Shown: positions 41,019 through 48,311 of the stretch, piece after piece | Position numbering within the stretch: position 1 is the stretch's first letter | Layout: every line of letters begins with the position of its first letter | Origin: Falsiroseomonas sp050563535 | Lineage (GTDB): Bacteria; Pseudomonadota; Alphaproteobacteria; Acetobacterales; Acetobacteraceae | NCBI RefSeq assembly: GCF_050563535.1 | Contig: NZ_JBNXUO010000014.1 | Span: 56,831 to 120,830 of the forward strand | Length of the DNA stretch: 64,000 nt | Reading direction: 5' to 3' | The notes under the pieces: generated by a model | What the model was told of the DNA's origin: nothing | Database searches by the model: none | Seen by the model: only the letters and a program-made list of their open reading frames with translations | Program-made: the position numbers and the translations under genes

Positions 41019-41630
41019 ATGTACACCCCCGCCGCCTTCCGGGACGACGACCCGGACTGGATCTTCCCCTTCGTCGAGGCGAACGACTTCGGCCTGCTGA
41101 TGTCCGCCGCGCCGCTGATGGCGTCGCACCTGCCCTTCCACCTGGTCCGGCCGGAAGGCGGGGCGCCGGCGCGGCTGCTCTGCCACATGGCGCGGGCCAA
41201 CCCGCAATGGCGCGCCTTCCAGGGCGGGGGGGCGGAGGCGGTGGCGGTGTTCCGCGGCAGCCATGCCTACGTCTCCTCCGCCTGGTACGGCGCGCAGCCG
41301 GCGGTGCCGACCTGGAACTACGAGGCGGTGCACGCCACCGGCCATGCCACCCTTATCGAGGACCCGGCCGCGGTCGCGGTGCAGATGCGCGCGCTCGCGG
41401 CCCGCTACGAACCCACACCCGGCTTCGAGATGGAGGCCCAGCCCGCCCCCTTCATGGAGGCGATGTTCCGCGGCCTGGTCGGCGTCTCGATCGAGGTGCG
41501 GGAATGGACGGGCAAGCGCAAGCAGAGCCAGAACCGCCCGATGGCCGACCGCGTCGCGGTGGCCGCCGCGCTGGATGCGCGCGGCGAGCAAGCGGCGGCG
41601 CGGGCGCTGAGGGAGGCCAACGGCCTGTGA
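41019..41630 (+). CDS. PaiB-like FMN-binding protein
   Basis: The 203-residue product has the split-barrel flavin fold of the PaiB/negative-transcriptional-regulator family. The family opening MYTPAAFRDDDP, then FGLLMSAAPLMASHLPF, SSAWYGAQPAVPTWNYEAVHATG and the closing KQSQNRP are diagnostic. In Bacillus PaiB affects sporulation and protease genes; in proteobacteria the role is unclear. ATG 41019 is chosen because AGGA stands 8 bases before it, while ATG 41010 is part of that same site. It overlaps the NUDIX gene (GTGA). Confidence 0.9.
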   Translation: MYTPAAFRDDDPDWIFPFVEANDFGLLMSAAPLMASHLPFHLVRPEGGAPARLLCHMARANPQWRAFQGGGAEAVAVFRGSHAYVSSAWYGAQPAVPTWNYEAVHATGHATLIEDPAAVAVQMRALAARYEPTPGFEMEAQPAPFMEAMFRGLVGVSIEVREWTGKRKQSQNRPMADRVAVAAALDARGEQAAARALREANGL

Positions 41631-42178
41631 CCGACGACACCCCCGACATCGTCGCGACCGCGACGCGCATCGTCTACGAGAACCGCTGGATGCGCGTGCG
41701 GGAGGATGCGGTGCGCCGGCGCGACGGCTCGGCCGGCATCTACGGCGTGGTCGAGAAGGACGACTTCGTGGTGGTGGTGCCGGTGGAGGCGGATGGCTCG
41801 ATCCACCTGGTGCAGCAGTTCCGCTACCCGGTCGGCGCGCGCTTCTGGGAATTCCCGCAGGGGATGTGGGGCGGCCCGGGGGCGGACCCGCGCCGCGCGG
41901 CCGAGCACGAGCTGGCCGAGGAGACCGGCCTCGCCGCCGCGTCGATGGTGGAGGCCGGGCATCTCTACGAGGGCTACGGCACGATGAACCAGGGCTTCCG
42001 CGTCTACCTCGCCACCGGGCTCACCCCCGGGCAGGCGCGGCCGGAGGCGGAGGAGCAGGACCTTGTCAGCCGCCGCTTCCCCCGCGCCGAGGTGGAGCGG
42101 ATGCTGCGCGAGGGCGAGATCAAGGATTCCGTCACCCTCGCCGCCTGGGGGTTGCTGGCGCTGAAGCGGATGATCTGA
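41627..42178 (+). CDS. NUDIX hydrolase (ADP-ribose pyrophosphatase-like)
   Basis: The 183-residue product hydrolyses a nucleoside diphosphate linked to another moiety. The NUDIX box is clear but has His for the usual Arg: AAEHELAEETGL (consensus AAxRELxEETG). HLVQQFRYPVGARFWEFPQG before the box and a long N-terminal strand are typical of ADP-ribose or GDP-mannose pyrophosphatases. The start is GTG 41627, overlapping the paiB-like TGA. A strong hairpin follows the stop directly. Confidence 0.9.
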   Translation: MTDDTPDIVATATRIVYENRWMRVREDAVRRRDGSAGIYGVVEKDDFVVVVPVEADGSIHLVQQFRYPVGARFWEFPQGMWGGPGADPRRAAEHELAEETGLAAASMVEAGHLYEGYGTMNQGFRVYLATGLTPGQARPEAEEQDLVSRRFPRAEVERMLREGEIKDSVTLAAWGLLALKRMI

Positions 42179-42179
42179 C

Positions 42180-42208
42180 GCGATCGGTCGAATGCTTCGA
42201 CCGATCGC
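42180..42208 (+). terminator. Perfect 13-bp hairpin after the NUDIX gene
   Basis: GCGATCGGTCGAA-TGC-TTCGACCGATCGC starts two bases after the TGA, and a T-rich stretch (CTCTTTCT) follows four bases later. It is probably a terminator, and it is also the hairpin neighbouring dispersed-repeat copy B. Confidence 0.6.
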
Positions 42209-42221
42209 ACGACTCTTTCTA

Positions 42222-42329
42222 TGCCCGCAGACGCCGGGCAGGCCGCATCCGCAGCCCTTGGCTTCGCGGCATTTGCCGCGGCCGCCATCCGGCGGCTCGG
42301 CGGGCTTCGCCCGCCGCCATCGGATCACC
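42222..42329 (-). repeat. Dispersed structured repeat, copy B
   Basis: Read on the minus strand it starts GGTGATCCGATGGCGGCGGG and runs to GCCCGGCGTCTGCGGGCA, matching copy A (37952-38058) with a handful of mismatches and the same three internal hairpins. The two copies are in opposite orientation about 4.3 kb apart. Confidence 0.9.
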
Positions 42330-42370
42330 AGGAAGGCCCGGCGGCATGACCCCGGACGTCGCGGCGCCGG

Positions 42371-43324
42371 CTATCCGGTGACGTTGGCGGGGTCCGTGTT
42401 CGACCCGCAGACCACCACCGCCACCCGCGCCCCCGCCGGCGGGGTCCAGGCGCCGCTGGTCAGCGCCGCCAGCGCGGTGGCGCCGCCGGCTTCCGCCACC
42501 AGCCGCAGCGCGCCCCACAGCCGGCGCTGCGCGTCGCGGATCGCCTCGTCGGGCACCAGCACGGCCTGGGCCACATGGTCCTTCGCCACCGCGAACATCA
42601 GCGCGCCGACCTGCCGCGCGCCGAGGCTGTCCGCCGCGACGCCGCCGACCGGGCAGGGCACGGGCCGCCCCTCCCGCAGGGCGGTGGCGAGCGTCGGGCA
42701 GCCTTCCGGCTCCACGCTGACGACCTGCGCGCCGCGGCCGGCATACCAGGCGGCGATGCCGCCGATCAGCCCGCCGCCGCCCGTCGCCACCAGCACATGC
42801 GTCGCCTCCGGCGCGTCCTGCTCCAGTTCCAGCCCGACCGTGCCCTGGCCAGCCAGGACCTCCGCCTGGTCATAGGCATGGACGATCATCGCGCCGGTCT
42901 CGGCGGCGCGCGCCTCGCTCGCCACCCGCGCCTCGTCATAGGCGGCGCCGACGCGGTGCAGCACGGCGCCGTAGCCCTCGATCCGCGCGGTCTTGGCCGC
43001 CGGGGTGGCGACCGGGCAGAACACCTCCGCGCGGTGGCCGAGCCGGCGCGCGGCATAGGCGACCGCCGCGCCGTGGTTCCCGCCCGAGGCGGTGGCGACG
43101 CCGGCCGCCGGGACAGGGGCGGAGAGCATCCGGTTGAAGGCGCCGCGCGGCTTGAAGCTGCCGGTGACCTGCAGCAGTTCGAGCTTCAGGACCAGCGGGA
43201 CGGGCAGGCCGAGGTCGTCGCCCGCCATCCGCATCACCGGCGTGCGGCGGACATGGGGTGCGATGCGGGCGGCGGCAGCCTCGATCTCGGTGCGGAAGGT
43301 TTCGGGTCGGGGGGGCTGGGTCAT
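42371..43324 (-). CDS. Threonine/serine dehydratase-like PLP enzyme
   Basis: This 317-residue fold-type II PLP enzyme has the cofactor lysine K58 in TGSFKPRGA, the phosphate-binding ASGGNHG, and the glycine-rich VATGGGGLIGG. It would deaminate L-threonine or L-serine to a keto acid, or be a related racemase or hydroxyaspartate dehydratase. There is no ACT regulatory domain, so it is the catabolic, short form. The gene sits 67 bases after DUF1203 on the same strand. Confidence 0.88.
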   Translation of the reverse strand: MTQPPRPETFRTEIEAAAARIAPHVRRTPVMRMAGDDLGLPVPLVLKLELLQVTGSFKPRGAFNRMLSAPVPAAGVATASGGNHGAAVAYAARRLGHRAEVFCPVATPAAKTARIEGYGAVLHRVGAAYDEARVASEARAAETGAMIVHAYDQAEVLAGQGTVGLELEQDAPEATHVLVATGGGGLIGGIAAWYAGRGAQVVSVEPEGCPTLATALREGRPVPCPVGGVAADSLGARQVGALMFAVAKDHVAQAVLVPDEAIRDAQRRLWGALRLVAEAGGATALAALTSGAWTPPAGARVAVVVCGSNTDPANVTG

Positions 43325-43368
43325 GGCGGCGGAAGCTGGCAGCGCCGGCCATGCCCGGCAACCCGGCC

Positions 43369-43400
43369 ACGGCGTGATCCACCCTTGCGGATCACGCCGT
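43369..43400. terminator. Perfect 12-bp hairpin at the end of the DUF1203 gene
   Basis: ACGGCGTGATCC-ACCCTTGC-GGATCACGCCGT contains the TGA stop of the DUF1203 gene in its right arm. There is no T-run. It could weaken read-through into the dehydratase gene. Confidence 0.4.
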
Positions 43401-43871
43401 GGTCCGTTCCACCCCCGCCAGCCAGCAGCCCGGGCGCGCGGTGTGGATGTTGACGAAGCGGGTGCGCGGATCGGCCAGCGCGCGGCCGAGCGGCGCCGCC
43501 ACCGCCACTCCCTCGCACACCTGGCCGAGGTCGTAGAGGCAGAGATCGGCCGCGTCGTAGCAGCGGACGGAAACGAGCGGGTTGCCCAGCACCGCCGGCG
43601 GGATCTCGTCCTTCGCCGCGAAGCGGGGGCAGTCGGCGGCATGCAGGAAGACCGGGCTCGGCGTCCAGTAGGTGCCCCGCGGCCGCGGCAGGTCCCAGCT
43701 GCCGAGCAGCATCGCCTCCCCAGGCGCCGCGAGGCGCAGGCAGTGGCGGCAGGGGAAGCCCGGGCCGTCGGCGGTGCGGGCGTGCAGCGCGTCGCCGCGG
43801 TCGTCGCGCCCGGTCTCGCGGAAGCGGCGGGCGGTGGCGGTCGGCATGGGAAGGCAGCGGAAGCCGGGCAT
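43392..43871 (-). CDS. DUF1203-family protein
   Basis: The 159-residue product matches DUF1203 in its pattern: PGFPCRHCLRLAAPGEAMLLGSWDLP, GTYWTPSPVFLHAADCPRF, PPAVLGNPLVSVRCYDAADLCLYD, and VNIHTARPGCWLAGVER at the end. The conserved cysteines and histidines hint at metal or redox chemistry, but no function is known. It is transcribed away from the hprK gene; the 170-base gap between them holds both promoters. Confidence 0.88.
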   Translation of the reverse strand: MPGFRCLPMPTATARRFRETGRDDRGDALHARTADGPGFPCRHCLRLAAPGEAMLLGSWDLPRPRGTYWTPSPVFLHAADCPRFAAKDEIPPAVLGNPLVSVRCYDAADLCLYDLGQVCEGVAVAAPLGRALADPRTRFVNIHTARPGCWLAGVERTTA

Positions 43872-44041
43872 CGGGATCTCCTTCTGGCCGGGGCACCCTG
43901 CCCGGCCCGGCGGCGCCGCGCCTTCCGCCCGTTGCGCCGGTGCGCTCGCGCAATCGCGCCCGGGGGCGGAACGGGCGGGCCTTCACCCCCCGCCCCCTTT
44001 CTGCCATGGTCCCGGCTTCTCGGAGGTGGAACGGGACGGGG

Positions 44042-44494
44042 ATGGCGCTGCACGCGTCCTGCGCCGCGCTGGAAGGCGAAGGCGTGCTGATCCTGGGCCC
44101 GCCGGGCGCCGGGAAGTCCGACCTCGTCCTGCGCCTGATCGGGCGCGGCTGGCAGCTCGTCGCCGACGACCAGGTAGAGGTGGAGGCGGGGGAGGGCGCG
44201 CTGCTCGCCGCCCCGCCCGGTCCCCTGCGCGGGATGCTGGAGGTGCGCGGCCTAGGCCTGTTCCGGGACCTCCCCGTGGCCGCCCCGGCCCGGCTGCGCC
44301 TGGCGGTGGACCTGCTGCCCCCCGGTTCCGCGCCCCCCCGCCTGCCCGCGCCCGCCGGCTTCGAGGCGCTCGGCCATCGCCTGCCCCGGGTTGCGCTGTC
44401 GGGGCGGGAGGCGTCGGCGCCGGACAAGGTTGCTCTCGCTTTTGCGGCTGCGCGGGGGCGCGTCGCGATGGCCGCCGGCGCGTTCGAGGCGTGA
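44042..44494 (+). CDS. hprK: HPr kinase/phosphorylase, C-terminal-domain form
   Basis: The 150-residue form lacks the N-terminal domain, as is typical of alphaproteobacteria. It phosphorylates HPr on the regulatory serine. Walker A is GPPGAGKSD (19-27); VADDQVEVE and the capping segment LEVRGLGLFRD follow. ATG 44042 is preferred over ATG 44006, which would add 12 residues. It is the first of five overlapping genes (hprK-rapZ-EIIA-HPr-EI). In many relatives the chvI-chvG two-component genes stand just upstream; here they do not. Confidence 0.93.
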   Translation: MALHASCAALEGEGVLILGPPGAGKSDLVLRLIGRGWQLVADDQVEVEAGEGALLAAPPGPLRGMLEVRGLGLFRDLPVAAPARLRLAVDLLPPGSAPPRLPAPAGFEALGHRLPRVALSGREASAPDKVALAFAAARGRVAMAAGAFEA

Positions 44495-45447
44495 TGGACA
44501 CCCAGGCCAGGCCAGGCGCGCCCGCGCGCCCCGTCGTCCTCGTCACCGGCCTTTCGGGGGCGGGCAAGGCGTCGATCCTCCGCACGCTCGAGGATCTCGG
44601 GCACGAAACGGTGGACAACCCTCCGCCGGCCATCATCGAGGACCTGGTGGGCGACGGCGCGACGCCCATCGCCATCGGCGTCGATGCCCGCTCCCGCGGG
44701 TTCGAGGCGGCGGAGCTGCTGCGGGTGCTGGAACGGCTGCGGCTGCGGCGGGACATCACCACCACGCTCGTCTTCGCGACCGCGGAGGAGGCGGTGCTGC
44801 TGCGCCGCTTCTCCGAGACGCGGCGCCGCCACCCGCTGGCGCCGGGCGGGCCGCTCGGCAGCCGCGTGCCGGACGGCATCGCGCGGGAGGCGGCGATGCT
44901 CGCGCCGCTGCGTGAGGCGGCCGATGTGCTGGTGGACACGTCCGAGATGCCGCTGCCCGACCTGCGGCGGCTGGTCGAGCGCCGCTTCCGGCCGGAGGGG
45001 GCGGAGGGGATGACGATCGGCGTCATCTCCTTCGGCTATCCGAAGGGCCTCCCGCGGGAGGCGGAGCTGGTCTTCGACATGCGCTTCCTGCGCAACCCGC
45101 ACTACGACCCGCTGCTGCGCCCGATGACGGGACGGGACGCGCCGGTCGCGGCCTTCGTCGAGGCGGACCCCGACTTCGTTCCCTTCTGGGGGCGCATGAC
45201 TGGCCTGCTGGACACGCTCTTGCCGCGCTACGTGGCGGAGGGGAAGAAGTATCTCACCATCGCGCTCGGCTGCACCGGTGGCCGCCACCGCTCCGTGCTT
45301 GTCGCGGAGCGCTTGGCCGCCCATCTGTCGTCACAGGGCTGGCGCGTGGACCTGATCCACCGAGAGCTCGCTTCCCCCCCGGCGCATGCCACCGCCGGGC
45401 CGGGGATGTCCGTTGCGGGGCGGGAGGCCCTGTCGCACCCATCATGA
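44494..45447 (+). CDS. rapZ: RapZ-family nucleotide-binding protein
   Basis: In enterobacteria RapZ binds a small RNA and RNase E to control GlmS; in alphaproteobacteria its targets are less clear. The 317 residues include an N-terminal P-loop (residues 19-26, GLSGAGKA), ETVDNPPPAII, and the C-terminal RNA-binding domain with FGYPKGLPREAELVFDMRFLRNPHY and ALGCTGGRHRSVLVAERLA. The P-loop has Ala where Ser/Thr normally contacts Mg-phosphate, so nucleotide use may be reduced. It overlaps hprK (TGATG) and the EIIA gene (ATGA). Confidence 0.95.
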   Translation: MDTQARPGAPARPVVLVTGLSGAGKASILRTLEDLGHETVDNPPPAIIEDLVGDGATPIAIGVDARSRGFEAAELLRVLERLRLRRDITTTLVFATAEEAVLLRRFSETRRRHPLAPGGPLGSRVPDGIAREAAMLAPLREAADVLVDTSEMPLPDLRRLVERRFRPEGAEGMTIGVISFGYPKGLPREAELVFDMRFLRNPHYDPLLRPMTGRDAPVAAFVEADPDFVPFWGRMTGLLDTLLPRYVAEGKKYLTIALGCTGGRHRSVLVAERLAAHLSSQGWRVDLIHRELASPPAHATAGPGMSVAGREALSHPS

Positions 45448-45917
45448 TCGGTCTCGTGCTCGTCACACACGGCCGTCTTGCCGAGGAACTGCGCCTTGCC
45501 ATGGAACACGTGGTGGGCCCGCAGAACGCCGTGGCGACCGTCTGCATCTTCCCCGAGGACAAGCTGGAAGCCCGGCGGGAGGACATCCGCGCCTCCATCG
45601 GCCGCGTCGACCAGGGCGACGGCGTCGTCGTGCTGACCGACATCCTCGGCGGCACGCCGTCCAACCTCGCCTCCCAGCTCTGCGATCACCGGACGGTGGA
45701 GGTGATCGCCGGCGTCAACCTGCCGCTGCTGGTGAAGCTCGCCAAGATCCGCGGGACGGAACCGCTGGCCGAGGCGGTGGCCCATGCCACCGCGGCGGGG
45801 CGCAAATACATCGCCTGCGGGGCGGAGGTGCCGGAGGCGCCGCGGCCCAATGGCAGCGGGGCCGCCACGGGCGACGTCAAGGCGCCCGCCGAGGACAAGA
45901 CCGGGGGACGCGCATGA
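45444..45917 (+). CDS. PTS EIIA component, mannose-family type (regulatory)
   Basis: The 157-residue product is a mannose-class IIA domain with the phosphorylated histidine H9 (VLVTHGRLAEE), DILGGTPSNLA and VEVIAGVNLPLLVKLA. The C-terminal 25 residues are a charged tail. No IIB/IIC/IID genes are here, so it is the terminal phosphoryl acceptor of a regulatory relay rather than a sugar importer. It overlaps both neighbours by ATGA. Confidence 0.95.
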   Translation: MIGLVLVTHGRLAEELRLAMEHVVGPQNAVATVCIFPEDKLEARREDIRASIGRVDQGDGVVVLTDILGGTPSNLASQLCDHRTVEVIAGVNLPLLVKLAKIRGTEPLAEAVAHATAAGRKYIACGAEVPEAPRPNGSGAATGDVKAPAEDKTGGRA

Positions 45918-46285
45918 ACGAATGGCCCGACGAGGGAGGGGAGGCCAAGGCCGCGCCCGCGCCGCACGCGCTGGCGACGGAACCCGGGCCCTGCGGCTGC
46001 GATGCCTCCGGGGGCCTCGCGATGAAGCGCATCCTCAGGATCACCAACAGCCGCGGGCTGCATGCCCGCGCGGCGGCGAAGCTCGTCACCGTGGCGGAAC
46101 GCTTCTCCGCCTGCATCAACGTCTCGCGCCATGGCCAGACCGTGCCGGCCTGCTCCATCATGGGGCTGATGATGCTGGGCGCGGGGCAGGGCAGCGAGAT
46201 CGCGGTGGAAGCCGAAGGCTGGGACGCCAAGGAAGCCCTGGAGGCGATCGCCGGCCTGGTCGAGGCCGGCTTCCATGAAGACTGA
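45914..46285 (+). CDS. ptsH: HPr phosphocarrier with N-terminal extension
   Basis: The HPr core carries the active histidine in RGLHARAAAK and the regulatory serine in PACSIMGLMM. From ATG 45914, which overlaps the EIIA stop (ATGA), the protein has 123 residues, with a 36-residue Ala/Pro/Cys extension before the usual opening MKRILRITNSRG. ATG 46022 inside would give the classic 87 residues with His14 and Ser45. Translational coupling favours the long form, and homology favours the short; both may be made. It overlaps the EI gene by 11 bases. Confidence 0.92.
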   Translation: MNEWPDEGGEAKAAPAPHALATEPGPCGCDASGGLAMKRILRITNSRGLHARAAAKLVTVAERFSACINVSRHGQTVPACSIMGLMMLGAGQGSEIAVEAEGWDAKEALEAIAGLVEAGFHED

Positions 46286-48137
46286 CAAGTCCGCCCCGCC
46301 CGAGGCCGCCCGGCCGCCCGGGGAAGCCGGGCGCCGCGCCCCCCGCCGCGTGCGGGAAGTCGCGATCCGCGGCATCCCCGTCTCCCCCGGTATCGCCATC
46401 GGCCCCGTCTTCGACACCACCGAACCCCCGGCCGAGGCGCCGCGCCGGGCGATCGACGCGGCGTCGGTCGATGCCGAGAAGGGGCGGCTCGCCACCGCCG
46501 TCGCGGCTTCCCGCAAGCAGGTGGCCAAGCTCAAGACCAAGCTCGGCGTGCTGCCCGAGGAGGCGCAGGAGGAGCTGGAACCGCTGCTCGACGCCTATGC
46601 GATGATGCTGGGCGACAGCCGCCTGATCCGCGGCGCCCGCAAGCGGATCGAGGCCGGGCTGCTGGCCGCCGAGACGGCGGTGGCGGACGAGGCGGATGCG
46701 ATCGCGGAGGTCATCCTTTCCGCCAAGGACGACGACAAGGCCGGGCTCCGCCGCCGCGCGGGGGAGGTGCGGGAGATCGCGCGCCGCCTGACCCGCAACC
46801 TGACCCAGAACCCCTTCCGCAGCTTCAAGGACGTGCCCGAGGGCGCGATCCTGGTGGCGGAGGAGCTGACCCCGGCCGATGCCGCGCTCCTCGACCCCGC
46901 GCGCATCGCCGGCGTGGCGACGGAGGAAGGCGGCGCCGACGGCCACACCGCGATCATGCTGCGCGCGCTCGGCCTGCCCGCCGTGCTTGGCGCGCCGGGG
47001 CTGACGGAAGCCGCGCGCCGCGGCGACCCGGTGGTGCTGGACGGCGCGGCCGGCAGCATCACGCTGCACCCCTCCGCCGCGACGCTCGCGGCGGCGAAGG
47101 AACAGGTCGCGGCCTATGCCCGCGAACGCCAGCGCCTGTCCAAGCTGCGCCGCCTGCCCGCCGTGACCACCGACGGCGAGGAGGTGGAGCTGCAGGCCAA
47201 CATGGAGATCCCGGCCGAGCTGCCGCTGATCGCCCAGGCGGGCGCGCAGGGCATCGGCCTGCTGCGGACCGAGTTCCTGTTCATGAACCGCGAGGACCTG
47301 CCGGACGAGGACGCGCAGGCCGCGGCCTATGCGCCGATCCTCGCCGCCATGGCGGGCGATCCCGTCACCATCCGCGTGCTGGACTGGGGCGGCGAGAAGG
47401 ACATGGAGGCGCTGGCCGAGGGGGTGGAGCCGCACCATGCCGGGCCCAACCCCGCGCTCGGCCTGCGCGGCGTGCGGATGCTGCTGAAGCGGCCGGAACT
47501 GCTGGAGATGCAGTTCGCCGCCATCCTGCGCGTCGCCGGCGCCGCCCCCGACAGCCAGGTGCGCGTGCTGCTGCCGATGGTGACCGTCCCGGCCGAGGTG
47601 AAGGCGGCGCGCGAGATCTACGAACGCGTGGCCCGCCGCCTGCGCCGCCGCGGCGAGAAGCTGCCGGAGAAGCTGCCCGAGCTCGGCGCGATGATCGAGA
47701 CGCCGGGCGCGGCGCTGGCCGCCGACGCCATCGCGCTGGAGGCCGACTTCTTCGCCATCGGCACCAACGACCTGGCGATGTACACGCTGGCGGTGGACCG
47801 CGGCGATGCGGAGGTCGCGCATCTCTACGACCCGCTGCACCCCGCCGTGCTGCGCCTGGTGCAGTTCAGCACCGAAGCCGCGCTGCGGCTGCGCATGCCG
47901 GTGTCCATCTGCGGCGAGATGGCGGGCAACCCGCGGCTGGTGCCGCTGCTGCTCGGCCTCGGCATCCGCTGCCTGTCGATGAATGCCGGCGCCATCCCGC
48001 GCGTGAAACAGGCGGTGCGCGGGCTCGACATCGGCGACTGCGCGCGCTTCGCGCGGCGCGTGATGGAGCAGAGCGACCCCGCCCGGATACGCGAGCTGGT
48101 GGATGGTTTCGCAACCGGCGTGACGGAGCGGGGCTGA
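46275..48137 (+). CDS. Phosphoenolpyruvate-protein phosphotransferase (EI)
   Basis: Enzyme I takes phosphate from PEP and passes it to HPr. The 620 residues include the phospho-His segment EEGGADGHTAIMLRALGLPAV with H224, the PEP-binding TRI-like GIGLLRTEFLF, GPNPALGLRGVR, and SICGEMAGNP with the catalytic cysteine. The first 27 residues are an extra basic tail. There is no GAF domain, so it is a PtsI-type rather than EI-Ntr. It is the last gene of the relay operon, with a T-run terminator after it. Confidence 0.96.
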   Translation: MKTDKSAPPEAARPPGEAGRRAPRRVREVAIRGIPVSPGIAIGPVFDTTEPPAEAPRRAIDAASVDAEKGRLATAVAASRKQVAKLKTKLGVLPEEAQEELEPLLDAYAMMLGDSRLIRGARKRIEAGLLAAETAVADEADAIAEVILSAKDDDKAGLRRRAGEVREIARRLTRNLTQNPFRSFKDVPEGAILVAEELTPADAALLDPARIAGVATEEGGADGHTAIMLRALGLPAVLGAPGLTEAARRGDPVVLDGAAGSITLHPSAATLAAAKEQVAAYARERQRLSKLRRLPAVTTDGEEVELQANMEIPAELPLIAQAGAQGIGLLRTEFLFMNREDLPDEDAQAAAYAPILAAMAGDPVTIRVLDWGGEKDMEALAEGVEPHHAGPNPALGLRGVRMLLKRPELLEMQFAAILRVAGAAPDSQVRVLLPMVTVPAEVKAAREIYERVARRLRRRGEKLPEKLPELGAMIETPGAALAADAIALEADFFAIGTNDLAMYTLAVDRGDAEVAHLYDPLHPAVLRLVQFSTEAALRLRMPVSICGEMAGNPRLVPLLLGLGIRCLSMNAGAIPRVKQAVRGLDIGDCARFARRVMEQSDPARIRELVDGFATGVTERG

Positions 48138-48163
48138 AGGGCGGCCAGTTCTCGCCGGCCATT

Positions 48164-48184
48164 CGCGCCGCGGCGCGGTTTTTT
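48164..48184 (+). terminator. Terminator of the PTS operon
   Basis: A compact GC palindrome (CGCGCCGCGGCGCG) directly followed by GG and six T, 27 bases after the EI stop. Confidence 0.65.
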
Positions 48185-48311
48185 AGCTCGCCATTCAGAT
48201 GTGGGCGACCTCGGCGGCGCATCCCGGCGGCCGAGGCCGACCACGGCAGGACCGTTCCAGCACGGTGGTGGAACGACGCGGCGGCCGGTCCGACAGGGAT
48301 CCCGTGCGGCG

